A stretch of 64,000 bases of DNA, taken from the NCBI GenBank assembly GCA_030762935.1, contig CM060887.1, forward strand, positions 8,486,501 through 8,550,500, in the 5' to 3' direction. Below the pieces are notes generated by a model that saw only the letters and a program-made list of their open reading frames with translations, made no database searches and had not been told where the DNA came from. This document shows positions 9,602 to 21,043 of the stretch, piece after piece. A program made the position numbers and the translations under genes. The DNA is from Hymenopus coronatus. Taxonomy: Eukaryota > Arthropoda > Insecta > Mantodea > Hymenopodidae. How positions within the stretch are numbered: position 1 is the stretch's first letter; every line of letters begins with the position of its first letter.

Positions 9602-10055
9602 TTTTATGTAAGTTTCTATCTGTTACGGTTTATCAGTTACTCAAAATTCAACAAAATTCATTTAGAATAAAGCGGTCTTTAGAGGCATTCCCAGAAATTA
9701 AAAGAAACACATTTTGTTTCCATATAAATATCTTAAAGATACGGTATTTTAATCAAAATCGTTAGAGCAATTTTTGAGAAAATCAAAATTTAGTTGGTGG
9801 TGGTGAGATTTTCTTGAAAATCTTCGTGTCACATCCTTAGAAGATACTGAACTTAAGTACCAATTTCGGTATTTAAGGGATTCTTCGTTTTTGAATTATG
9901 CTGCCCACAGACACACACATACGCATACAGGACCCTTTTATCTAAGAATGCTCTTTTTGGATTCAGGGGGACTCAAAGCATGTATTTCCGGTGAAATCTC
10001 TGTATCGAATTTTTGGGTGGAACGCAATACTTTCTCTATACACTATGTACACAGT
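9602..10055 (-). repeat. T5-element host, second part
   Basis: It continues the minus host from 8674 (TTACGGTTTATCAGTTACTC … CCGGTGAAATCTC … TACACTATGTACACAGTACG). Its terminal TAGAGAAAGT is lost at 10055. Confidence 0.78.
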
Positions 10056-10071
10056 ACGTTACAAAATCTGA

Positions 10072-10200
10072 TGTGCTTCATTCACATGACTTTCTCTATA
10101 TGTTCTGCAAAGAAACAATTCTTACGTGAAAACTACTCGTTTGTTTACATCATGCTAATTATATTAGTGGAAACTATTTTGTCACTTTATTCTTTGTATT
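10072..10200 (-). repeat. T5-element, distal tip
   Basis: ATCTGATGTGCTTCATTCACATGACTTTCTCTAT and ~90 bp more, followed by ~90 bp of unassigned DNA before the next copy. Confidence 0.65.
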
Positions 10201-10291
10201 TATTTATTGTCTACAAGTGGGTGCTGCCCAGTGGCAGAGTTAAATGTACACATTTCATTTACAATAATAATCTTACAGTTAATAACAACAA

Positions 10292-11149
10292 AAATCTGAT
10301 GTGTTCCATTCACATGACTTTCTCTACATCTCTGCAACAAATAATTCTATTTTCTTCATCTAATCGAGAAAAAATTAGCAGAAATAGACTTATTACTTGC
10401 TTCCTTGTTAGTAGAATCGAAATAAGGGGGTACCATAGGTTAAAGTGATAGTCAAAAGCTGGTTGCTATGTGACTGAAGTTCCTTTGTTTGTATGGACAC
10501 GAGTTCATAAAGCCCTGTATGCGAAAAGTATAAGTATTTTATAGCTGAAACCAAAAACAAAGAATATCTCAAAGACAATCAACTCCACGAAAAAAATATA
10601 TATAACATAAATTGTGTGTTTTAAAGTGCTCTACATTTGTTGTATGGTAAGTTTTTGTCCATCTCTTACGGTTTAGCAGTTATGCAAAATTCCGTAAAAT
10701 TGACCCAGAATAAAGTAGTCTTCAGAGGCTATTCCCAGAAAATTCAAAATACACATTTTGTCAGGTAAATATCTTTAATATACGACATTTTAATCAAAAT
10801 CGTTAGAGCCATTTTTGAGAAAATCAAAATTTTCGAAAAAAGTTCCATGTAAAGGTTAGTTTGGGGAGGGGGGATATTTCTCAAAATCTTCGTGTCGCAC
10901 CCCTGGAAGATACTAATCTTAAATACCAAGTTTGGTATTTTACCGACTTTTCGTTTATGAGTTATCGTGTTCACAGACACACTGACACACACACATACAC
11001 ACACACGGACCTTTTTCTGAAAATATTCTTTTTTGATAAAGGGGACCCTAAAACATATATTTCTGGTGAAATCTCGGTATCGAGTTTTTGGTGGAGTACA
11101 ATACCTTCTCTATATAGTATGTACATAGTGCGTATAGAGAAAGTAAAAA
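10292..11149 (-). mobile_element. T5-element, full-length (subfamily A)
   Basis: A complete minus copy from ATCTGATGTGTTCC to GCGTATAGAGAAAGTAAAAA with all landmarks in order. A 135-codon frame (10861-11268) runs out of it into flank and is not a gene. Confidence 0.86.
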
Positions 11150-11481
11150 TTAATAATAGCAAATCGAAATTAGTAATAAAATTTCGACTAACATACTTTA
11201 TCCACCTGGTTTTAGAAATACCTAACTACTTATTATTCAGTACAACAATTGTTATGTCAATTACATAAACAATTATTATGAAGCCTCAACATTAATACTT
11301 TACATTACTAATATATACACTAATACAGTTTTTGAGATCCTTAATTACTTAACAATATTTACTAACATTTATTCTCTTTAAATTATTCCTAAACTTCTTT
11401 AAAGTCAGAGGGCAGCCCTGAAATGCTGCTACAGACAATTCATTCCATTCACATAAAAGGGAAATAACGAAGTACACTATT
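11150..11481. other. AT-rich unassigned DNA
   Basis: TTAATAATAGC onward; nothing recognised apart from a scrap resembling a T5 distal end near 11440 (CATTCCATTCACATA). Confidence 0.4.
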
Positions 11482-11622
11482 ACGTTCTCTATACCTAGTA
11501 TGTACATAGAATATAGAGAAAGCATTGTACCGCACCCAAAAAGTCCTTTACCGAGATTTCACCGGAAATACATGTTTTGAGTTCCCCTGAATCCAAAAAA
11601 AGCATTTTTAAAAAATGTCCGT

Positions 11623-11666
<44 letters not shown>

Positions 11667-12308
11667 ATAGGTTACCTCAAAAACGAAAAGTCGGTTAAAT
11701 ACCAGTATCTCCCAAGGATGCAACACGAAGATTTTCAAGAAAAATCCCCAACCTCAAACTACCCTTTATTTGGAAACATTTTCGAAAGTTTTGACTTTCT
11801 CAAAAATATCTCAAATGATTTTGATTAAAATACCGTATATTAAAGATATTTATGTGTTTTCTGTGACTATCTAATGAAGACATCTTTATTCTAGATGAAT
11901 TTTACGGAATTTTGTGTAACTGGCAAACCGTAAGAGATGGACAAAAACTTACTTAACAGAAAATGTAGAGCACATTAAAACATACAATTTGTTATTTATA
12001 TTTTTTTCGTGGAGTGGATTAATTTTGAGGTATTCATTGTTAATGGTGGTTTCAGCTTTAAAATATACTTTTCTCATACGGAAAGTTGTCAACTCCTGTC
12101 CATTGAAACAAAAGAACTTCAGTCACATAGCAACCGGCTTTTGACTATCACTTTAACCTATGGTATTCTGCTATGCTGCATGGTAGCAGTTATAAGACCA
12201 TTTCTGCTAATTTTTTCTCGATTAGCATGAAGTAAAAAGAAGCACAAGCTTTTTAACAATAATTTCCTTTAGTTATATAGTGAAAGTCATGTGAATGGAA
12301 CACATATT
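11482..12308 (+). mobile_element. T5-element, full-length (subfamily A)
   Basis: A plus copy from GTTCTCTATACCTAGTATG to ATGTGAATGGAACACAT. It has an uninterrupted GT tract (~11625-11665) and a deletion of the TGGTATTTAAG segment in the core (~11700). The distal subterminal repeat is reduced to ATAGTGAAAGT. Confidence 0.8.
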
Positions 12309-12707
12309 TTTTACCTGTATCTGTCTTACAAGAGAAAGCAAGCGATGTTTTCTCTGTGATACTGCTTTTGGATGAAATGAATCTATCCCGCGGTTTATGC
12401 CAAAATTCCCCCTGTTGCTAACTTTTCCCCCCTGTAGCACTCGCCCCAGCATACTTTAGGGTGGATACAAATGATCCTAACTAAAGAAAAATCTCCTCCC
12501 TTCAGAATTTAACCGGAGACCACTGCTTTAATAAGTCATCAGTTTGACTATTCGGTCATAGTGTCAGCTGATGCTCTCTCTCTTCAACGAGGTCATGAAA
12601 AACTATTTTCATATGGCAATATCAGGTTCAAATTGACCAGCGTTATGTACAGTCATATGAACAAAACCTTTTTCAAAAGGTCATTAAGAATATCCTCTAT
12701 GACTAAT
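12309..12707. other. unassigned DNA
   Basis: No repeat from this window and no domain. A GGTTCAAATTGACC stretch near 12630 is too weak to call a tRNA-like box B. Confidence 0.35.
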
Positions 12708-12980
12708 ATATGAGGGCTGCCCCAGAAGTACCGACCTAACAAAGAAGGCACAAAAATGTTGGGGAAAACATCTTCAGTTCTCTACATAGTCTCCTTTCCC
12801 CAGCGATGTTCAATACCCTGTTTGTAGTGAGAACTATCGAGGTCTCCAAAATTGTCATCAACTGCAGACTCCACTTCTTCATTGTTAGCAAATCTTCTGC
12901 CACTAAGCCATTTCTTCACGTTTGGAAACAGGAAATAATCAGAGGGGCTAAATTTGCCCAATAGGCTTCACGAGGAAGCA
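12708..12980 (-). pseudogene. mariner transposase 3' end with terminal repeat
   Basis: Read on the minus strand it encodes a mariner C-terminus: PNVKKWLSGRRFANNEEVESA, then DDNFGDLDSSHYKQGIEHRW, and a 3' non-coding end finishing GGTCGGTACTTCTGGGGCAG / CCCTCATATA, the likely terminal inverted repeat next to TA. It differs from the mariners at 1072 and 61113, so it is another lineage. Everything upstream of the PNVKKW region is missing. Confidence 0.85.
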
Positions 12981-12982
12981 AT

Positions 12983-13024
12983 TCAAACTTAAACACTAAG
13001 TTTGGCATTTTACTGACTTTTCGT
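12983..13024 (-). repeat. T5-element host, first part
   Basis: CAAACTTAAACACTAAGTTTGGC … CTTTTCGTTTTT is a core piece of a minus copy. Its continuation, TTTTTGAGTTATCGTG, is at 13876, so the plus copy between them is an insertion in the TTTTT. Confidence 0.75.
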
Positions 13025-13879
13025 TTTTACTTTCTCTATACTCACTATGTACATAGTGTATAGAGAATGTATTGCACTCCACCCAAAAATTCGATACCGA
13101 GATTTCACCGGAAATATATGTTTTAGGGTCCCCTGTAACCAAAAAACGCATTTTCACAAAAAGGTCCGTGTGTGTGTGTGTCCATGTGTTTGTGATTACG
13201 ATAGCTCAAAAATGAAAAGTCAGTAAAATACCAAACTTGGTATTTAAGTTTAGTATCTTCCAGGGATGCGACACGAAGATTTTGAGAAAAAATCCCCCAC
13301 CCCAACTACCCTTTACACGGAACTTTTTTCGTTAATTTTGATTTTCTCAAATGGTTCTAACGATTTTGATTAAAATTTCATATATTGAAGATATTTATCT
13401 GACAAATGAAATATATACCTTGAATTTTCTGGGAATAGCCTCTGAAGACTACTTTATTCTGGATGAATTTTTCATAACTACTAAACCGTAAGAGATGGAC
13501 AAAAACTTAACCCACAAAAAATATAGAACACGTTAAAACACACAATTTATGTTATATACATTTTTTCGTGGAGTTGATCGTTTTTGAGATATTCCTTTTT
13601 CTTGGTTTTAGCTTTGAAAAGCTTTCTCATACAGGAATTGGTCAACTCATATCCAAACAAAGGAACATCAGTCACATAGCAACCAGCTTTTGACTACCAC
13701 TTTAACCTATGGTACTCCCTTATTTCGCTTCTACTTACAAGGAAGCAAGTAATAAGACTATTTCTGCTAATTTTTTCTGATTAGCATAAAGTAAATAGAA
13801 GTATATAGAAGTATAAGTTTTTTAAGAATAATTTGTTGCAGGGATATAGAGAAAGTCATGTGAATGCTACACATCAGAT
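13025..13879 (+). mobile_element. T5-element, full-length guest (subfamily A)
   Basis: A complete plus copy from ACTTTCTCTATACTCACTATG to CTACACATCAGA, between CGTTTTT on the left and TTTTTGAGTT on the right. Both flanking T-runs come from one five-T run of the older host. Confidence 0.86.
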
Positions 13880-14082
13880 TTTTGAGTTATCGTGTTCACA
13901 GACACACGGACAAACGCAAACATGGACACATGGACCTTTTTTTGAAAATTCTTTTTTTTTTTTTTTGATACAGGTGTCCCTAAAACATGTATATCCGGTG
14001 AAATCTCGGTATCGATTTTTTGGGTGGAGTACAATACTTTCTCTATACACTATGTGCATAGTACGTATAGAGAAAGTAAAAA
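13880..14082 (-). repeat. T5-element host, second part
   Basis: GAGTTATCGTGTTCACAGACAC through GTATAGAGAAAGTAAAAA, completing the minus copy begun at 12983. It carries a T-run (13953-13967) in place of the usual short one. Confidence 0.76.
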
Positions 14083-14137
14083 TGTTTAGTTTATATTGTG
14101 AGTAGGAATATAAAACAATTTTAACACGTGTTTTAAC

Positions 14138-14998
14138 ATTTTTACTTTCTCTAGCACAATGTACATAGGGATAGTGAAGGTATTGTAATGCACCAAACAT
14201 TCGATACCGAGATTTCACCGGAAATATATTTTGGGGTCCCCTGAGTCCGATAAAAAAAAAGTTTTAAGAAAAGGTCCGTGTGTGTCTGTGGACAGTATAT
14301 CCCCAAAACGAAAATACCCTTAAATACCAAACTTGGTATTTAGGCTTAGTATCTTCCAAGGATGCGACACGAAGATTTAAAAAAAAAATCCCTCCACCAC
14401 AAGCTACCCTTTACATTGAAAAAAATTCGAAAAGTTCGATTTTCTTAAAAATGGCTCTAATGATTTTGATTTAAATCCCGTACAATAAAACTATTTATAT
14501 CCGAAATAAAATGTATATCTCGAATTTTCTGAGAATAGCCTCTGATCACCTCTTTATTCTGGATGAATTTTTCCAAATTTTGTTTAACTGCTAAACTATA
14601 AGAGGTGGACAAACTGAACACAAAAATGTACATCACGTCAAAACACACAATTTATTTCCTTTGTGTTTTTGTTGTGGAGGTAACAGTTTCCGAGATATTC
14701 CTTTTTATTGGTTTCAATTGTGAAGTATTTAAACTTTTCTCAGACAGGAAGTGCTCATTTTTCTTTTGTTCTTCTCCTGGCCAACAAAGAAGTAATTTGC
14801 AATGACAATCGCATAACGATAGCTTTTAAAACATTTGACTACCACTTTATTAATTAGTTGCCATTTAATTATAAGAACAAAGTAATAAGAGCATTCTACT
14901 AGTGTTTATTTCGATTAGCATTGTATAGAAAAGGAATAATCTTTTGTAGGAATTTTGTGGAGCAGCTAGAGAAAGTCATGTGAGCGTAACACACAATT
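14138..14998 (+). mobile_element. T5-element, full-length (subfamily B)
   Basis: It runs from ACTTTCTCTAGCACAATGTAC to GCGTAACACACA. The palindrome has lost a few bases (TAGCACAATGTACATAGGGATAG). The distal end is B-type (CAGCTAGAGAAAGTCATGTGAGCG). Confidence 0.83.
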
Positions 14999-15937
14999 TT
15001 TTTTAGAAAGTTTTCAATATTTATAGTCATAATTATAAATACATTGTTTTACCTATTATTGTTAATGGTCTGCGATATTCAGTGGTTGCCTTGCTTAGCA
15101 TCAGTGCTGACAACATGACTTACTCGTTCAGAGCGAAAACATTGTATACAACGGAGACAGTGTAGCAGTTGTTATTTTGCTCTCTCCTCTGCTTGCCTAA
15201 TTTCGTCTGGTTCAGAAGATTGCATGTTCATCCGCCATTTTATGGATCGATACGAGCTTTCAGAGTCATAGCCTACTTGAATGAGGCCGTGGACTCATAA
15301 ATCAAAGCTGGCTACATTAGAGTGTTATAATTTTATAACACTGAGTGACAGAATGTTCTACTTTTAACGTGTTGACATCTGGTACAAGATCTACTTTTAG
15401 CATCAACTGTCTAAAAATATATATATTTTCTTAAAGTTAAGAGTTCATATAATTGTGAACAAAAATTAATTTTAATGTTTAACAAATTGGTTAAATTTCA
15501 CAGGTTTATCACCTTAACCTTTATCCTTTTTGCCAAAAATGTGACTTATCCCCTTCATATTTAAATATTCAATTGTACAATTGTCTAAGAAACGCTTAAC
15601 AACTAATTGCCTAGAAACACTGCAGCATCGAGTGGCGGAAGTTGTTAAATGAAAACAGATCTCGAATACTTGGGCGGCCCGGTTTGTGGACCACCAAGTT
15701 GTTGGTTTTTCCGCCCCACCAGCGAAGGAGTCAAGGCGGTTAATAAACTAATCTGCTTTTTATTTGTTCATTACGTCTTTCTGTTTTGTCGTTCCATTTC
15801 CTTGAGAGTGCAACTGTCACAAACATTTAGGGAAAGTAATTAATATCCAGAGTAGCGTGTGTCTATCTCTCTTTGTGAGGTCTCGACTACAACAGCTATG
15901 TAAAGCTATGTATTTCATTACTGCATAAGTGCGGTTT
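14999..15937. other. unassigned single-copy-like DNA
   Basis: About 940 bp with no T5, SINE or transposase sequence that I can see. A GC-richer patch at 15660-15740 (CGGCCCGGTTTGTGGACCACC) carries a 64-codon frame with no recognisable motif. Confidence 0.4.
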
Positions 15938-17111
15938 TTTACTTTCTCTAGCCCACATGTACAGTGTACATAGAGGATAGAGAAGGTATTGCATTCCACC
16001 CAAAAGTTCTCTCGAGATTTCATATCAAATATATGTTTTAGCCTCCCCTGAGTCCGAAAAAGACATTTTTAGAAAAAGGTAGGTGTGTGTGTGTGTCTAT
16101 GGACAGCATAGCTCAAAAACGAAAAGACCGTTAAATACCAAACTTGGTATTTAAGTTTGGTATCTTCCAAGGACGCGACACGAAGATTTTCAAGAAAATC
16201 TCTCTACTTCTAAGAACCCTTCACATGGAAAATTTTCGAAATTTTTATTTTTCTTAAAAATGACTCTAACAATTTTGATTAAAATACCACATATTAAAGC
16301 CAGTGCTACCACAAATAAAATGTATATCTTGAACTTTCTGGGAATAGCTTCTAAAGATCTGTTTATTCTGGATGAATTTTTCTTAATTTAGTATAACTAG
16401 TAAACCGTAAGAGATAGACAAAACTTACTTTACAAAAAATATAGATCTCGTCAAAACACACAATTTATGTTCTTTATGTTTTTGTTTTGGAGGTAACCGA
16501 TTCCAAGATATTCCTTGCAATTGATTTCAATTGTGAAGTACTAACACTTTTCTCAGACGAAAGTGTCCGTTTTTCTTTTGTTCTACTCCTGGCCAAGCAC
16601 AGAAGCGATTTCCTTTACAATCGCATAAAACATTTGACTATCACTTTAGCCTAGTGCATTCCAATCTGTTGCCCACCATGGTGTAATGGTTACCATGTTA
16701 ACTCCATATACCCAAGGTCGCGGGTTCAAATCCGGCGGAGGATGATGGATTTTTTTGGACGTAAAAATCTTTAGCATAGCTTCCTTCGGAAGCGAAGTAA
16801 AGCCGTTGGTCCCGTGTCGTAAATTTACGGCACGCAAAAGAACCTCAAGCCTGATAGAGAGGCTTCTGAGCAAAGTTAAGCGGCCTTTCACGCCCAATTT
16901 AGAATGGGACGCTGAGAACCACAGCAGTTAAAGAGCGTACGTAAATAACACTGCATTTATTTAGTTCCATTCTACTTATAAGGAACTGAGTATTAAATTC
17001 TACTAATGGTTATCTTGATAAGCATGGTGTTGAAAGAAGCGAGAAATCTTTTGTAAGAAGTTTGTTTGCAGAGTAGCTAGAGAAAGTCATGTGAGTGTAA
17101 CACATCAGATT
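15938..17111 (+). mobile_element. T5-element (subfamily B) interrupted by a SINE
   Basis: It starts with ACTTTCTCTAGCCCAC and ends with GTAGCTAGAGAAAGTCATGTGAGTG and CACATCAGA; a SINE at 16665-16955 splits the CTTATTTAGTTCCATTC region. Removing the SINE leaves a ~880-bp B copy. It is the first of three plus copies in a row. Confidence 0.84.
16665..16955 (+). mobile_element. tRNA-headed SINE, family with GGCACGTAAAAGAACC-type body
   Basis: The head at 16672-16745 shows box A TGGTGTAATGG (16679-16689) and box B GGTTCAAATCC (16723-16733). The body has CCTTCGGAAGCGAAGTAAAG, GGTCCCGTGTCG, GGCACGCAAAAGAACC and TTTCACGCCC. A related copy lies at 58086-58356. Possible short duplicated TGCATT on either side. 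SINEs are transcribed by RNA polymerase III and copied by a LINE in trans. Confidence 0.82.
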
Positions 17112-17947
17112 TTTATTTCTCTACTCGTACTATGTACATAGTGTATAGAAAAGGTATTGTAATGCACCCAAAAATTCGATACCAAGATTTCACCGGAAAT
17201 AGATGTTTTGACACCCCTGAATCCAAAATAGCATTTTTAGAAACATGTTCGTATGTGTGTGTCTTTGGACAGCATAGCTCAAAAACGAAAGGACAGTTTA
17301 ATACCAAACTTGGTGTATAAGTTTGGTATCCTCCAAAGATGCGACACGAAAATGTTCAAGAAAATTATCCCTACTACCCTTACATGGAACCTTTTTCGAA
17401 AATTTTGATTTTCTCAAGAATGTCTGTAACGATTTTGTTTAAAATATATTTACATGACAAATGAAATGTATATTTTGAATTTTCTGGGAATAGCGTCAAA
17501 AGACCTCTTTATTCTAGATGACTTTTTTTGAATTTTGCTTAACTGCTAAACCGTAAGGAATAGACGAAAACTTACTGCACAAAAAAAGCAGAACACATTA
17601 AAACATACAGTTTATGTTGAGTATATTTTCTTCGTGAAGCTGATCGTTTTTGATTTGTTCCTTGTTTTTGGTTTCAGCTTTGAAGAACTTAACTTTACTC
17701 ATACAGGAATTTGTCAACTCCTGTCCATACAAACAGAGGAACATCAGTCACATATCAACCAGCTTTTGACTATCACTTTAACCTATGGTATTCCCTTATT
17801 TCGCTTCTACTTACAAGCAAGCAAGTAATAAGACTATTTCTGCTATTTCTTTTCTCAATTATAATGAAGTAAATAGAAGCATAAGGTTTATAACAATAAT
17901 TTGTTGCAGAGATGTAGAGAAAGTCATGTGAATGGAACACTTGATTT
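17112..17947 (+). mobile_element. T5-element, full-length (subfamily A), middle of a head-to-tail trio
   Basis: It starts ATTTCTCTACTCGTACTATG directly after CAGATTTTT of the previous copy and ends ATGGAACACTTGA. One TTTTT is shared at each junction rather than two. Confidence 0.85.
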
Positions 17948-18684
17948 TTAATATTCTGTACACGTACTATGTACGATACATAGTGTATAGAGAAGGTATT
18001 GTATTCCATCCAAAAATTCGATACCGAGATTTCACTAGTAATACATGTTTTGGGACCCCCTGAATCCAAAAAAAGCACTTCTAGAGAAATGTCCGTTTGT
18101 GTGTATGTGTGTGTCTTGGGCAACATAGCTCAAAAACGAAAGGGGTGTTAAAAACCAAACTTGTTATTTAAGTTTGGTATCTTCCAAGGACGCTCTACAA
18201 ATATTTTCAAGAAAATACCCCCACCACAACTACCCTTTACATGGAACTTTTTTTTCGCAAATTTTGATTTTCTCAAGAATAGGTCCAACGATTTTGTTTA
18301 AAATATCGTATAATACATATATTTACATGACAAATGAAGGGTATATTTTGAATTTTCTGGGAATAGCCTCAAAAGACCTCTTTATTCTAGATGACTTTTT
18401 TTGAACTTTACATAACTGCTAAACCGTAAGGGGTAGACAAAAGCTTACTACACAGAAAATGTAGAGCGCGTTAAAACACGCACTTTATGTTATACACATT
18501 TTTTTCATGGAGTTGATCGTTTTTGAGATATTCCTTGTTATTGTTTTCAGCTTTAAAATGCGCTTTTCTCATACAGAAATTTGACTATCACTTTAACCTA
18601 TGGTACTCCCTTATTTCTCTTCTACTTACAAGGAAGGAAGTAATAAGACTTTCTGCTAATTTTTTCCCGATTAGCTTGTAGTAA
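17948..18684 (+). mobile_element. T5-element, 3'-truncated, last of the trio
   Basis: ATATTCTGTACACGTACTATG through GATTAGCTTGTAGTAAA. The distal ~80 bp is replaced by a minus B copy. The palindrome centre has gained an extra GATAC. Confidence 0.8.
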
Positions 18685-19445
18685 AAATTTGATGCTTTAC
18701 ACTCACATGACTTTCTCTAGCTACTCTACCTATAAACTTCTTACAAAAGATAATTCTTCTTTCAACACCGTGCTAACCGAGATAAACATTAGCAGAGTGT
18801 CATTACTTAGACCCTTATAAGTAGAATGGAACTAAGGGAATGTACTAGGCGTAAGTGATAGTCAAATGTTTTAAAAGCTGTCGCTAGGCGTTTGTCATTG
18901 CAAATCGCTTCTTTACTTGGCCAGAAGTAGAACAAAAGAAAAACGGACGCTTCCATCTGAAAAAAGTATAAGTACTTCACAATTGTAACTAATAAAGAAT
19001 ATCTCTAAAACGGTAAGCTCCACGAAAAAAAAAGTATATTAACTTGTGTATTTTAACCACATTTTTTGTATGGTAAGTTTTTGTCTATCTCGTACGGTTT
19101 ACTAGTTATACCAAATTAAGCAAAATTTATCCTGAATAAACAAGTCTTTAGAAGCTATTTCCAGGAAATTCAAGATATACATTTTATTTGTGATAGAAAT
19201 GGCTTTAATTTGTGGTATTTTAATCAAAATCATCACAGCCATTTTTAAGAAAATCAAAATTTTCGAAAAAAGTTTCATTTAAAGGGTAGCTGGGAATGGG
19301 GGGATTTTCTTGAAAGTCTTTGTGTTGCATCCTTGGTATATATCAAACTTGAGTACCCAGTTTGATATTTAACCGTCTTTTCGTTTTTGAGCTATGGTGT
19401 CCAAGGCGCACACACACACTCACACACGGACGTGTTTCTGAAAAT

Positions 19446-19490
<45 letters not shown>

Positions 19491-19608
19491 CAGGGAACGC
19501 TAAAACTTGTATTTCCGGTGAAATCTCGACATGGAATTTTTGGGTGGAATACAATACTTTCTCTATCCCTAAGTACTTTGTACATACGCGACTAGAGAAA
19601 GTAAAAAT
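18685..19608 (-). mobile_element. T5-element, full-length (subfamily B)
   Basis: It runs from TTTGATGCTTTACACTCACATG with ACTTTCTCTAGCTAC to CGACTAGAGAAAGTAAAAA. An uninterrupted run of 42 T (19447-19488) has grown where other copies have about seven (the GCTTTTTTTGG site). Confidence 0.84.
19447..19488. repeat. 42-base T homopolymer
   Basis: An uninterrupted T run inside a T5 copy. It may be an assembly or sequencing problem as well as real expansion. Confidence 0.95.
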
Positions 19609-20209
19609 AGTGAGCAAGAAGGTTGTTTATGACGAAGTGAAGTTAATCCTGAAGGAGCTGGTTTTCGCGGCTGACTGTGTGAGAAGATTGCTGGAACGAA
19701 ATCGGGACAAAATTTCTTCTTTATTGACTAAAGTATTTTGAGTAACGCCCAGCTAATCGTCCCATTGTTGTGCGACCTACTTGAGGACTTCTCCCCTCTG
19801 GTAGATCTTATTCAAATCTCTTGCCTATTATTTTCGTAAGGCAACGGCAGGAAGGTGGTGGGTATGTACGCCTTTACATTATTCATTCGTGGCTGCGTCA
19901 CACAAAGGGGCCAGTGTCGCTTCTGTGCGATCCGTATCAATGGTCAAAGGGTGTCGGTGTCAAAACCAACCCATTTTCCAAGCCGATGCTTTCCTCTGTA
20001 AAAAGAACGTCAGACCTCCCCTGTGAGTTTTGTCGTCACCTGCTCGGGGCTGTGACGTAGGCAGCACGTTTCCGCAATCATGTGTCCCATTTCTGTTCTT
20101 TTATCGCACCTCGACTTTCTGAATACTGTTCTCCGCACTAAATGTGAACATAATGCGATCCTCGAAAAACATTCGCTTCTCTTCCTTCAAACATAAGCTC
20201 CTAGAAAAT
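19609..20209. other. unassigned DNA with a short open frame
   Basis: It opens with a plus frame (about 19610-19741) reading KKVVYDEVKLILKELVF, then CVRRLLERNRDKISSLLTK and a stop. This is charged and helix-like, unlike the frames inside repeats, but resembles no family I can name. The rest, 19742-20209, has higher GC and no recognisable feature. Confidence 0.35.
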
Positions 20210-21043
20210 GTGGTACCAATATTTTACATCTTTGTAACAAATTATTGTTAAAAAGTTTATGCTTCTATTTACTTCATTGTAATCGAGGAAAAATTAGCAG
20301 AAATAGTCTTATTACTTGCTTCCTTGTAAGTAGAAGCGAAATAAGGGAGTACCATAGGTTAAAGTGATAGTCAAAAGCTGGTGTGACTGAAGTTCCTTTG
20401 TTTGTATGGACAGAGAAAAATTTATTTTAAAGCTGAAACTAATAACAAGGAATATCTCAAAAAGATCAACTCCACGAAAAAAAAAATGTATATAAGATAA
20501 ATTGTGTGTTTAAACGTGCTGTGCATTTTTTGTGTGCTAAGTTTTGTCCATCTCTTACGGTTTAGCAGTTATGCAAAAATCCGTAAAATTCATCCAGAAT
20601 AAAGCAGTCTTCAGTGGCATTCCCAGAAAATTCAAGATGTGCATTTCATTTGTGATGTAAATATATTTAATATACGATATTTTAATCAATGTCGTTAGAA
20701 CCATTTTTGTGTAAATCAAAATTTTCGAAAAAAGGTCCTTTGTAAAGCCTAATTGGGGGTGGAGGGATTTTCTTGAAAATCTTCGTGACGCATCCTTGGA
20801 AGATACCAAGTTTGGTATTTAACGGACTTTTCGTTTTAGGGCTATGCTGTCTACACACATACACACACACTCACACGCACACACACGCACACGCACACAC
20901 ACGGATCTTTTTCCAGTTTTTTTTTTCTGGATTCACTGGGACCCAAAACATATATTTCCGGTAAAATCTCGGTATCGAATTTTTGGATGCAGTACAATAC
21001 CTTCTCTATCACTATGTACATAGTGCGTGTAGATAAAGGAAAA
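20210..21043 (-). mobile_element. T5-element, near full-length (subfamily A)
   Basis: The distal tip is diverged (AATGTGGTACCAATATTTTACATC) and the outer end reads GCGTGTAGATAAAGGAAAAA. It carries a CA/CGCA tract at 20853-20902. Confidence 0.8.

Noticed and set aside
9891..10448. 185-codon plus frame
   Set aside because: It runs across the ends of two T5 copies and the DNA between them. The phrase SISVSNFWVE… recurs in frames of other copies, so it is repeat read-through.
15938..18684. Satellite (tandem) array
   Set aside because: Copies have different subfamilies, orientations and truncations elsewhere, and insertions into unrelated DNA show a dispersed mobile element rather than a satellite.
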